Below, in pieces: positions 36,686 to 45,252 of a DNA stretch of 64,000 nucleotides; the first letter of the stretch is position 1; each line of letters starts with the position of its first letter. The notes under the pieces are model-generated. The model had not been told where the DNA came from and made no database searches. It was given only the letters and a program-made list of their open reading frames with translations. The DNA comes from Micromonospora radicis (GTDB lineage: Bacteria > Actinomycetota > Actinomycetes > Mycobacteriales > Micromonosporaceae). The DNA lies in NCBI RefSeq assembly GCF_003583405.1, contig NZ_QXEC01000023.1, forward strand, positions 25,391 to 89,390, given 5' to 3'. The position numbers and the translations under genes are program-made.

Positions 36686-36943
36686 ATGGACTGGCGTCAC
36701 CATGCTGTCTGCCGCGACGAGGACCCGGAGCTGTTCTTCCCGATCGGGACGTCCGGTCCGGCTCTCCTGCAGGTCGAGCAGGCCAAGGCCGTCTGCCGGC
36801 GCTGCTCCGTGACCGACCAGTGCCTGCAGTGGGCGCTGGAGTCCGGTCAGGACGCAGGCGTCTGGGGCGGGATGAGCGAGGAGGAGCGGCGCGCCGTCAA
36901 GCGTCGCGGCGGCCTCCGGGTGCTGCGCGCTCACTCCGCCTGA
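36686..36943 (+). CDS. whiB1: WhiB1/WblE iron-sulfur transcription factor
   Basis: An 85-residue Wbl protein beginning MDWRHHAVCRDEDPELFFP. The four cluster-binding cysteines are at 9, 37, 40 and 46, exactly the WhiB1 spacing, followed by the GVWGG turn and a basic C-terminus (KRRGGLRVLR). WhiB1/WblE carries a nitric-oxide-sensitive 4Fe-4S cluster and binds the housekeeping sigma factor. The ATG at 36686 gives the canonical N-terminus; an ATG six codons earlier is in frame. Confidence 0.95.
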   Translation: MDWRHHAVCRDEDPELFFPIGTSGPALLQVEQAKAVCRRCSVTDQCLQWALESGQDAGVWGGMSEEERRAVKRRGGLRVLRAHSA

Positions 36944-37020
36944 CCGCACGAACACCAACGCATCACGCCCCCGGCCGGGCTCACCCGCCGGGGGCGTCCT
37001 GCTGTCCACCCATCCCCGCA

Positions 37021-37118
37021 CTCCACCGCCTCTCCCCGCGTTGATCATGAGGTTGACGGCGCATCAGAGATCGACAACGCCGTCAACCTCATGATCAACG
37101 CGGGGAGAGGCGGTGGAG
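37021..37118. repeat. Perfect 41-bp inverted repeat overlapping the chelatase 3' end
   Basis: Arms 37021-37061 and 37078-37118 are perfectly complementary over 41 bp, with a 16-base loop (37062-37077). The core reads CGCGTTGATCATGAGGTTGA. It sits between convergent whiB1 and the chelatase gene and is a potential bidirectional terminator. The right arm encodes the final residues HRLSPR and the stop codon of the chelatase. Confidence 0.95.
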
Positions 37119-37871
37119 GACCAGGTGGACCAGGGCCGGGGTGTCGGTCAGGGGGGCGGCCACGGCTACCGCGCCGGCGGCGTGGGCGGCCCGGGTCACG
37201 GCGTCGTGGAACAGGCCGGGGGCCAGGAAGTACGCGGCCACGGCGACCCGCCGGGCACCGGCCGCCCGGAGCCGGGTCACCGCCCTACCAGCGTCCGGTG
37301 GCGCTGCGGAGGCGTACGAGACCCGGGTCGGCACGTTCAGGCTCGCCCCCAACGCCGCCGCCACCCGACCGACCGACCTCCGCGCCCGGGCGTCCCGGGT
37401 GCCCGCCGCGGCCAACACCAGGGCGTCGAACCGGCCCGGGTCCGCCTCGGTTAGTCGTCGCCGCAGCCCGGCCAGCAACGCCGGATCCACCCCGTCGGCC
37501 GTCGGACCGAGAACCTCGGTCGTCCGTACCCGCATCGGTGCTCCGGACTCCAGTGCGGCGGCCACCGCCGCGGGGATGTCCACCCGCCGGTGGAACGCGG
37601 CGGTGAGCAGCAACGGCACCAGGATCGCCCGGGTGTGCCCGGCGCCCGCCAGGTCACGTAACGCCTGGGTCGGATGCGGTTCGGTGTGGTCCAGCCAACT
37701 CGCCAGCACCGGCGTACCGGGACGCGCGGCCGAGACCGCCCGGGCCAGTGCCCTGGTCGCCTCGGCCGCGCGCGGATCGCGGCTGCCGTGGGCGACCAGC
37801 AGCACCGGGTCACCGCCCGGCTCCGGCCGGTCCGGATGTCCCGCCGGCCCGTTCAGAGGTGCAGGCCGCAC
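37095..37871 (-). CDS. Sirohydrochlorin chelatase (CbiX/SirB-type)
   Basis: About 258 residues with two CbiX half-domains. The first has VLLVAHGSRDPRAAEATRAL and the metal-ligand-like LVPLLLTAAFHRRVDIPAA; the second, LVLAAAGTRDARARRSV and VAVAAYFLAPGLFHDAV. It inserts Fe2+ into sirohydrochlorin to make siroheme, needed by the sulfite reductase at the head of this operon; cobalt use cannot be excluded. The start is uncertain: GTG 37871 overlaps cysH by 19 bp, with alternatives at ATG 37895 and GTG 37805. The C-terminus is encoded by the 41-bp inverted repeat. Confidence 0.85.
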   Translation of the reverse strand: MRPAPLNGPAGHPDRPEPGGDPVLLVAHGSRDPRAAEATRALARAVSAARPGTPVLASWLDHTEPHPTQALRDLAGAGHTRAILVPLLLTAAFHRRVDIPAAVAAALESGAPMRVRTTEVLGPTADGVDPALLAGLRRRLTEADPGRFDALVLAAAGTRDARARRSVGRVAAALGASLNVPTRVSYASAAPPDAGRAVTRLRAAGARRVAVAAYFLAPGLFHDAVTRAAHAAGAVAVAAPLTDTPALVHLVLHRLSPR

Positions 37872-38617
37872 TCGGTCTTCTCGAACATCGCCCAACGGCC
37901 GGCCCGCGGGTCCTCACCGGCCCTGGTCCGCCGGGTGCACGGCCAGCAGCCGATGGAGCCGTAGCCGCGCCGGAACAGCTCGTTGACGGGCACGTTCCAC
38001 CGGGCGATGTACGCGTCGACGTCCGCCTGGCTCCAGGCCGCGATCGGGTTGACCTTGACCTTGCCCCGACGCGGGTCGAAGGTCACCACCGGCGTGTTGG
38101 CCCGGGTCGGCGACTCGTCACGGCGCAGCCCGGCGGCCCACGCGTCGTACCCGGCGAGCGCCCGCTCCAGCGGTTCCACCTTGCGCAACCGGCAGCACTC
38201 GTCCGGTGACTTGTTGAACAGTCGCGGTCCGTACTCGCCGTCCTGCTGGCCCACGGTGAGTCGCGGCCGGATGGACCGGACGTTGACCGGCAGCCGCCGG
38301 ACGACCTCGTCGCGGACCGCGAGCGTCTCCGGGAAGTGCAGCCCGGTGTCGAGGAAGACCACGTCCACCCCGGGCGCCACCCGGGAGACCAGGTGGGCCA
38401 GCACCGCGTCGGCCATCGAACTGGTCACGCAGAACCGGTCGCCGAAGGTCTCGGCGGCCCACCGGGCGATCTCCAGCGCGGGCGCGCCCTCCAACTCCCG
38501 GCCGGCCCGCTCGGCCAACTCGCGCAACTCGGCGGGGCTGCGCCGGGCGGGATCGACGGGCGCGACGGGCGTGGTGCCGACCAGCCCGAGGCCGGTGGCG
38601 GAGACCAGGGCGCTCAT
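37853..38617 (-). CDS. cysH: Phosphoadenylyl/adenylyl-sulfate reductase
   Basis: A 254-residue PAPS/APS reductase of the iron-sulfur type. The CC...CxxC motif that binds a 4Fe-4S cluster appears as DECCRLRK and GCWPCTR, features linked to adenylyl-sulfate (APS) specificity in actinobacteria. VTSSMADAVLAHL is the PP-loop-like SSxAD element, and the C-terminal ECGLHL tail carries the catalytic Cys. The ATG overlaps the stop of the small zinc-ribbon gene (ATGA). It supplies sulfite to the reductase encoded upstream. Confidence 0.95.
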   Translation of the reverse strand: MSALVSATGLGLVGTTPVAPVDPARRSPAELRELAERAGRELEGAPALEIARWAAETFGDRFCVTSSMADAVLAHLVSRVAPGVDVVFLDTGLHFPETLAVRDEVVRRLPVNVRSIRPRLTVGQQDGEYGPRLFNKSPDECCRLRKVEPLERALAGYDAWAAGLRRDESPTRANTPVVTFDPRRGKVKVNPIAAWSQADVDAYIARWNVPVNELFRRGYGSIGCWPCTRRTRAGEDPRAGRWAMFEKTECGLHL

Positions 38618-38772
38618 CGGGTCACCGCCGGGGAGAGCAGGCCGGTGAAGCGGACCGTGAAGACCCGGGCGCAGGCGTGGCACTCCCACGCGGCTGGTCC
38701 GGTCTCGCTCGGCCGCAGGTTCTCCTCGCCGCAGTACGGGCAGTACAGCGGAACGGATCGAGTCTCGCTCAT
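38614..38772 (-). CDS. Small zinc-ribbon protein of the sulfur-assimilation operon
   Basis: A 52-residue ORF between sir and cysH. It starts at ATG (MSETRSVPLYCPYCGEENL) and ends in a 4-base ATGA overlap with cysH, evidence that it is real. CPYC and CHAC knuckles 19 residues apart form a rubredoxin/zinc-ribbon-like site. From memory, Streptomyces coelicolor has a similarly placed small gene between its sulfite reductase and cysH genes. It could be an electron-transfer or metal-binding accessory; the function is unproven. Confidence 0.85.
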   Translation of the reverse strand: MSETRSVPLYCPYCGEENLRPSETGPAAWECHACARVFTVRFTGLLSPAVTR

Positions 38773-38794
38773 CGCGTCACCTCGCTACGCTCGG

Positions 38795-40507
38795 TCATCG
38801 CAGTTGCTCCTCGTCGGCCCTGATCACCCAGTTGGCGAAGGTCTCCCCCTCGGTGCGGCCGGCCAGATAGTGCCGGGCCAGCCGCTCGACGTACTCGGGA
38901 AGCTCGTCGGCGGTCGTCTTCAGCCCCCGCAGCTTGCGCCCGAAGCCGGCGGTCTGCCCCTCGGCCATACCCAGTCCGCCGCCCAGGTGCACCTGGAAGC
39001 CCTCCACCTGGCGGCCGTCGGCCCCGGTGACCAGCTGCCCCTTGAGGCCGATGTCGGCCACCTGGGTGCGGGCGCAGGCGTTCGGGCAGCCGTTGATGTG
39101 GATGGAGATGTCCGTGTCGAAGTCGCGCAGCCGCTGTTCCAGCCGGGCCACCAGCTCCTCGCCGCGCGCCTTCGTCTCGACGATGGCCAGCTTGCAGTAC
39201 TCGATGCCGGTGCAGGCCATGGTGCTGCGCCGCCAGGTCGACGGCCGGGCCTCCAGGCCGATCTCGCGCAGACCGGTCACCAGCGACTCCGTCCGCTCCG
39301 GCGGCACGTCGAGCACCAGCAACTTCTGGTACGGCGTCAGTCGTACCCGCCCGCTGCCGTGCGCCTCGACGACGTCGGCCAGCCGGGCGAGTTGGGTGCC
39401 GGAGACCCGCCCGACCACCGGGGCGGCACCGACGTAGTTACGCCCGTCGCGTTGAGCGTGTACGCCGATGTGGTCGATCGGCTTCTCCGGCAGCTGCGGC
39501 GCGGGCCCGTCCAGCAGCGTCCGGCCGAGGTACTCCTTCTCCAGCACCTCCCGGAACTTCGTCACGCCCCAGTCGGCGACCAGGAACTTCAACCGGGCCC
39601 GGTGGCGCAGCCGGCGGTAGCCGTAGTCCCGGAAGATGCCGACCACACCGGCCCAGACGTCCGGCACCTCGGCCAGCGGCACCCAGACACCGAGTCGCTG
39701 GGCGAGCATCGGGTTGGTGGAGAGCCCACCGCCGACCCACAGGTCGAAGCCGGGGCCGTGCTCGGGGTGGTCGACGCCGAGAAAAGCGATGTCGTTGGCC
39801 TGGTACGGGGTGTCCACCAGCCAGGAGATCGACGACTTGAACTTGCGGGGCAGGTTCGAGAACTGCTTGTCGCCGACGTACCGCCGGACGATCTCGTCGA
39901 TCGCGGAGGTGGGGTCGACCAGTTCCGCCTCGGCCACCCCGGCGACCGGACTACCCAGCACGATCCGTGGGCAGTCGCCGCACGCCTCGGTGGTCTGCAG
40001 GCCGACCGACTCCAGCCGCCGCCAGATCTCCGGCATGTCCTCGACCCGGATCCAGTGGTACTGGATGTTCTGCCGGTCGGTGATGTCGGCGGTGTCCCGG
40101 GCGAACTCCCGGGAGATCTCGGCGATGGTCCGCAGCTGGGCCAGGTCGAGCTGGCCGCCGTCGACCCGCACCCGCAGCATGAAGAACTCGTCTTCCAGCT
40201 CGTGCGGTTCCAACACGGCGGTACGGCCACCGTCGATGCCCGCCTTCCGTTGGGTATAGAGACCCCACCAACGGAACCGGCCGCGCAGATCCTGCGGGTC
40301 GATGGAGGCGAAGCCACGGTGGGCGTAGATGTTCTCGATCCGGTCCCGCACGTTGAGCGGGTTGTCGTCCTTCTTGGTCCGCTCGTTGGGGTTGAGCGGC
40401 TCACGGTGTCCGAGCGCCCACTGGCCCTCTCCCCGGGCCCGGCGCGGCGCCCGGGCGGGGCGCGCCGAGGAATCCCCGGTACGGGCCGGAATCTCGCTGA
40501 CCGCCAT
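38795..40507 (-). CDS. sir: Ferredoxin-type sulfite reductase (siroheme, 4Fe-4S)
   Basis: A 570-residue assimilatory nitrite/sulfite reductase. The duplicated ferredoxin-like halves include TDRQNIQYHWI and GGLSTNPMLAQRLGVWVP. The siroheme/4Fe-4S cysteines are CTGIEYC (CX5C) and CPNAC (CX3C). Its placement with cysH and a sirohydrochlorin chelatase argues for sulfite rather than nitrite reduction. The N-terminal roughly 35 residues are Arg/Pro-rich. The ATG has GGAGGAC upstream, partly inside the pairing hairpin at 40519-40589. An upstream leader ORF suggests attenuation control. Confidence 0.95.
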   Translation of the reverse strand: MAVSEIPARTGDSSARPARAPRRARGEGQWALGHREPLNPNERTKKDDNPLNVRDRIENIYAHRGFASIDPQDLRGRFRWWGLYTQRKAGIDGGRTAVLEPHELEDEFFMLRVRVDGGQLDLAQLRTIAEISREFARDTADITDRQNIQYHWIRVEDMPEIWRRLESVGLQTTEACGDCPRIVLGSPVAGVAEAELVDPTSAIDEIVRRYVGDKQFSNLPRKFKSSISWLVDTPYQANDIAFLGVDHPEHGPGFDLWVGGGLSTNPMLAQRLGVWVPLAEVPDVWAGVVGIFRDYGYRRLRHRARLKFLVADWGVTKFREVLEKEYLGRTLLDGPAPQLPEKPIDHIGVHAQRDGRNYVGAAPVVGRVSGTQLARLADVVEAHGSGRVRLTPYQKLLVLDVPPERTESLVTGLREIGLEARPSTWRRSTMACTGIEYCKLAIVETKARGEELVARLEQRLRDFDTDISIHINGCPNACARTQVADIGLKGQLVTGADGRQVEGFQVHLGGGLGMAEGQTAGFGRKLRGLKTTADELPEYVERLARHYLAGRTEGETFANWVIRADEEQLR

Positions 40508-40518
40508 CGCGGCGTCCT

Positions 40519-40589
40519 CCGTTGTCTGCGGTGCCTCGGCGGGGTACGCGAACGCGGCGACCGGCTCCGGGAGGGGCCGTGGACAACGG
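40519..40589 (-). promoter_or_regulatory. Hairpin that can mask the sir ribosome-binding site
   Basis: On the minus strand CCGTTGTC (40589-40582) can pair perfectly with GACAACGG (40526-40519). The last two G residues of the second arm are the first bases of the sir GGAGG sequence, so the stem would hinder ribosome access. It lies between the leader ORF and sir, the expected place for an attenuation element. Confidence 0.45.
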
Positions 40590-40641
40590 TGTCATGGGCG
40601 GCCGGCGCGCTGCGTACCCGAGGCAGAATGGTCGGGCGTCG

Positions 40642-40737
40642 TCAGTGGGCCGGACAGATCGCGCTGCGCACGCGGCCGTAGTCGACGTGGCGGCGAGCCA
40701 CGAAGCGGCGGACCACGGCGGCAGTCATGAACGTCAT
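40642..40737 (-). CDS. Putative leader peptide of the sulfite reductase operon
   Basis: A 31-residue ORF 134 bp upstream of sir. GAGAGG lies about 9 bases before the ATG. The C-terminal part RRHVDYGRVRSAICPAH matches, from memory, the RRHVDL-x-RV-x-SA-x-C pattern of actinobacterial putative leader peptides found before sulfur-metabolism genes. A Cys codon near the end would let cysteine supply influence ribosome progress. An internal ATG three codons on is an alternative start. Expression is unproven. Confidence 0.7.
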   Translation of the reverse strand: MTFMTAAVVRRFVARRHVDYGRVRSAICPAH

Positions 40738-40842
40738 GTTGCCACACCTCTCACGGGCCAGCCAATGAGCGCGTGCGGGATCCCACATCACGGGCGGTCG
40801 CTGCGGCCGTCTCTGAGCGCGACCATGTGGCAGGCTCGCGAC

Positions 40843-42312
40843 ATGGGGGATTTGTCCGGCAGGTCGGTCCCGACCGCCGGAACCGGCGTCCGGCTGAGCG
40901 GGATCCGCCTGCGCGCGCTGCCGGTGTGGCTGCTGCCGGCGGCCGTCACCCTGGTCGTCACCCTGGCCGGGCTGGACGCCGCCCAGCCGTGGCGGGACGA
41001 GCTGGCCACCTGGAGCGCCGCCACCCGCGGGGTGGGCGGCCTGCTCCGGCTGGCCGGCACCATCGACGCCGCCACCGGGCCGTACTACCTGTTCATGTAC
41101 GCCTGGCTGACGGTCGCCGGTGACACCGTCGCCGCACTGCGGCTGCCGTCGGCGCTGGCGATGGCGGCGGCGGCCGGGCTGACCGCGGTACTCGGGCAAC
41201 GGTTGTGGGACGCCCGCATCGGCACCCTCGCCGGGCTGCTCCTCGCGGTGCTGCCGGGCACCTCCCGGTACGGCCAGGAGGCCCGGCCGTACGCCCTGGC
41301 CACCGCCCTCGCGGTGCTGAGCACCCTGCTGCTGGTCGAGGCGTTGCGGCGGCCCGGGTGGGGGCGCTGGGTGGCCTACTCCGCGGCGACCACCGCCCTC
41401 GGGCTGACCCACCTGATCGCCCTGACCCTGCTCGCCGCGCACGCGGTCGTGGTGCTGTGCCGGGCCGCGCGGCTCCGGCCGCTGCGCTGGTGGCTGCTCG
41501 CCCTGGTCCCGGTGGCGCTGGTGCTGACGCCGCTGGTCCTGCTCGCCCGCAGCCAACGGGCCCGCCAGCTGGACTGGGTGGACACCGCCCGGCTCGGTGA
41601 CCTGGCCACCCTGCCCGGCGGGCTGGCCCAGAGCGCGGCGGTGGGCGGACTGCTGGTCGCGCTCGCCGTACTCGGTGCCGGGCGGCTCGGCCGGCGGGCG
41701 GTGCTGCCGGGGGCCTGCGTACTGCTGCCGGTGTTGCTGCTCTTCGTGGTGGGGCTGGCGGTACCCCTCTGGGTACCCCGGTACCTGGTCTTCGTGATGC
41801 CCTTCGGCTGCCTGCTGGCCGGTGCCGCGCTGGCGTCGGCCCGGCTCGCGGCCGCGCTCGTCGTGATCATCCTCGCGGGGCTGCTCGGGTTGCCGGACCA
41901 GATCGCACTGCGCCGTACGCACGAGTGGCCGCGCACCGCCACCGTCGACTACCGCGGGGCTGCCCAGATCATCGCCGCCGGTCAGCGCCCGGGCGACGCG
42001 GTGGTCTACGCGCCCCGGGACAGCTGGCTCTTCCTCGACCTCGGGCTGCGTTACCACCTGGGCGAGCGCGCGCCCCGGGACGCGCTGTTGGCCGAGGAGC
42101 AGCAGCAGCGCGGCGACCTTTGGGCCGTCGAGTGCGACCGCCCGGCCGACTGCCTGGCCGGCGTGGACCGGGTCTGGCTGGTGGTCGGCGGCCGGCAGAG
42201 CGATCCCCTGGCCGCCGTTCCCGGCCCGAAGGGGGACGCCCTGCGCACCAGCTACACCGTCGACGGAACCTGGCTGCGTCCCGGCCTCACCGTCACCCTC
42301 CTCACCCGCTGA
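40843..42312 (+). CDS. GT39/ArnT-type membrane glycosyltransferase
   Basis: A 489-residue polytopic membrane protein with 10-12 helices. The first periplasmic loop has QPWRDELATW, equivalent to the Asp-Glu catalytic pair of PMT/ArnT glycosyltransferases, and GPYYLFMYAWL fits the following loop. YGQEARPYALATAL matches the conserved R-x-Y-A segment. The C-terminal 130 residues are extracytoplasmic. Such enzymes use polyprenyl-phosphate sugars to modify proteins or lipids outside the membrane. ATG 40843 is chosen; ATG 40825 is in frame. Confidence 0.85.
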   Translation: MGDLSGRSVPTAGTGVRLSGIRLRALPVWLLPAAVTLVVTLAGLDAAQPWRDELATWSAATRGVGGLLRLAGTIDAATGPYYLFMYAWLTVAGDTVAALRLPSALAMAAAAGLTAVLGQRLWDARIGTLAGLLLAVLPGTSRYGQEARPYALATALAVLSTLLLVEALRRPGWGRWVAYSAATTALGLTHLIALTLLAAHAVVVLCRAARLRPLRWWLLALVPVALVLTPLVLLARSQRARQLDWVDTARLGDLATLPGGLAQSAAVGGLLVALAVLGAGRLGRRAVLPGACVLLPVLLLFVVGLAVPLWVPRYLVFVMPFGCLLAGAALASARLAAALVVIILAGLLGLPDQIALRRTHEWPRTATVDYRGAAQIIAAGQRPGDAVVYAPRDSWLFLDLGLRYHLGERAPRDALLAEEQQQRGDLWAVECDRPADCLAGVDRVWLVVGGRQSDPLAAVPGPKGDALRTSYTVDGTWLRPGLTVTLLTR

Positions 42313-42321
42313 CCCTCGCCT

Positions 42322-42445
42322 GACCGGGCAGCTCAGCCCGACACCGGGCAGGCTCAGCCCGACACCGGGCAGGCTCAGCCCGACACCGGGCAGGCTCAGC
42401 CCGACACCCGGCAGGCTCAGCCCGACACCCGGGCAGGCTCAGCCC
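42322..42445. repeat. 21-bp tandem repeat array, about 5 copies
   Basis: Head-to-tail units begin at 42340, 42361, 42382, 42403 and 42424 (consensus GACACCGGGCAGGCTCAGCC plus C), after a degenerate unit from 42322. The fourth has one substitution and the fifth a 1-base insertion; a partial sixth follows. It fills the gap between two convergent genes. There are no spacers, so it is not CRISPR. Confidence 0.92.
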
Positions 42446-42467
42446 GACACCGGGCGGGGCCGGGCGG

Positions 42468-44003
<1,536 letters not shown>

Positions 44004-44028
44004 GCCGACCAGGGTGCCACGCGAAGGG

Positions 44029-45081
44029 TCACATCGTCGCGGTGACCTTCTTCAACCCCCGGGGCGCGTCCGGGTTCTCGCCCCGGGCCAGGGCCAGCGC
44101 CAGCGCCAGCCGTTGCAGCGGCAGGATGTCCAGCAGGGGGGCGTACCGCTCGTCGACCTCGGGTACCGCGATCCGGGTGGCCCCCTCGACCTCGGCGGAG
44201 CCGACCACCACCACGTCGGCGCGGCGCTCGCCGAGCCGGGGCAGCACCTCGCCCATCGCCTGCCCGCCCGGCCCGGAGCCCACCACGGCCAGCACCGGCA
44301 CGTCGGGGTCGGTCATGGCGAGCGGGCCGTGCAGCAGGTCGGCGCCGGAGAAGGCCAGCGCCGGCAGGTAGGAGGTCTCCATCAGCTTCAGTGCCGCCTC
44401 CCGCGCGGTCGGGTACGCGTACCCCCGGCCGGTGGTGACCAGTTGGGCGGCGAACCGGTAGCGCGGCGCCAGTTGGGTCGGGGTGGGATCGTCCAGGGTG
44501 CGGGCGGCCAGCCCGGGCAGGGCGGCCAGGGCCCGGTGTTCCTCGTCGGGCAGCCGACCGTCACCGGCCCGGATCCCCTCCACCAGCAGCAGCAGGGCGA
44601 GCAGTTCGGCAGTGTACGTCTTGGTGGCCGCCACCGCCCGCTCGTGCCCGGCGGCGATGTCGACGGAGAGTTCGGCGGCGCCGGCCAGCGGCGAGTCCGG
44701 CGCGTTGGTGACCGCGAGGGTGAGCGCGCCGGACTCGCGGGCGACCCGGAGCACCTCGGTCAGGTCCGGCGACCCGCCGCTCTGGCTGACCCCGACCACC
44801 AGCGCGTCGGAGAGGTCCGGCCGGGCGCCGAAGAGGGTCATCGTGCTGGGCGAGGCGAGACCGGCCGGCAGACCGAGGCGGATCTCGGTGAGGTAGGCCC
44901 CGTACAGGGCGGCGTGGTCGGAGGTGCCCCGCGCGGTGAACACCACGTGCCGCGGCCGGCGCTCGGCGATGGCCGCGGCGACCCGGGCGATCGGTGCGGC
45001 GTACTCGGCGGCGAGCAGTCGCTCGTAACCCGCCGGCTGCTCGTCGATGTCGGCGGCCATGCCACTTCCTGGGCGCGTCAC
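44029..45081 (-). CDS. SIS-domain aminosugar-phosphate isomerase-like protein (GlmS-like)
   Basis: A 350-residue protein with two SIS domains. The first includes VFTARGTSDHAALYG and GVSQSGGSPDLTEVL; the second, VTTGRGYAYPTAREAALKLMETSYLPALAF, strongly resembling the isomerase half of GlmS without the glutaminase. The C-terminus ends RGLKKVTATM, like GlmS LxKxVTVE. It probably acts on a 6-phospho-aminosugar such as glucosamine-6-phosphate. GTG 45081 has GGAGGAG 7 bases upstream; ATG 45060 is an alternative. Confidence 0.87.
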   Translation of the reverse strand: MTRPGSGMAADIDEQPAGYERLLAAEYAAPIARVAAAIAERRPRHVVFTARGTSDHAALYGAYLTEIRLGLPAGLASPSTMTLFGARPDLSDALVVGVSQSGGSPDLTEVLRVARESGALTLAVTNAPDSPLAGAAELSVDIAAGHERAVAATKTYTAELLALLLLVEGIRAGDGRLPDEEHRALAALPGLAARTLDDPTPTQLAPRYRFAAQLVTTGRGYAYPTAREAALKLMETSYLPALAFSGADLLHGPLAMTDPDVPVLAVVGSGPGGQAMGEVLPRLGERRADVVVVGSAEVEGATRIAVPEVDERYAPLLDILPLQRLALALALARGENPDAPRGLKKVTATM

Positions 45082-45114
45082 GAAAGCTCCTCCCCTGCGC
45101 GATCCCCGCGCGTT

Positions 45115-45166
45115 TGCTGCTCAGTCTTGCACCTTTTAGCGGATATGAACAACTGAACGAGCAGCA
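45115..45166 (-). promoter_or_regulatory. Interrupted inverted repeat upstream of the SIS-domain gene
   Basis: TGCTGCTCAGT (45115-45125) pairs with ACTG-AAC-GAGCAGCA (45152-45166, interrupted by AAC). Between them the minus strand has GTTCAGTTGTTCATA, with TTCA half-sites seven bases apart. It could be an operator for an aminosugar repressor (DeoR-type). The region is AT-rich for this genome. Confidence 0.35.
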
Positions 45167-45252
45167 TCGCGCAGGCGATCACAAAAACTCGATGCGGTCA
45201 CCTACGCTGACCGACCTCACCACCCAACGGTGAAGAGCAGTGAGAGGACGAC

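Noticed and set aside
38773..38794. Extra small ORF (MTERSEVTR) between sir and the zinc-ribbon gene
   Set aside because: It has only nine codons and no independent Shine-Dalgarno support; nothing suggests it is translated.
42322..42465. Coding repeats (proline/cysteine-rich ORF across the 21-bp units)
   Set aside because: The frame crosses the stop of GT39 and lacks a start or ribosome-binding site; it is an artefact of the repeat.
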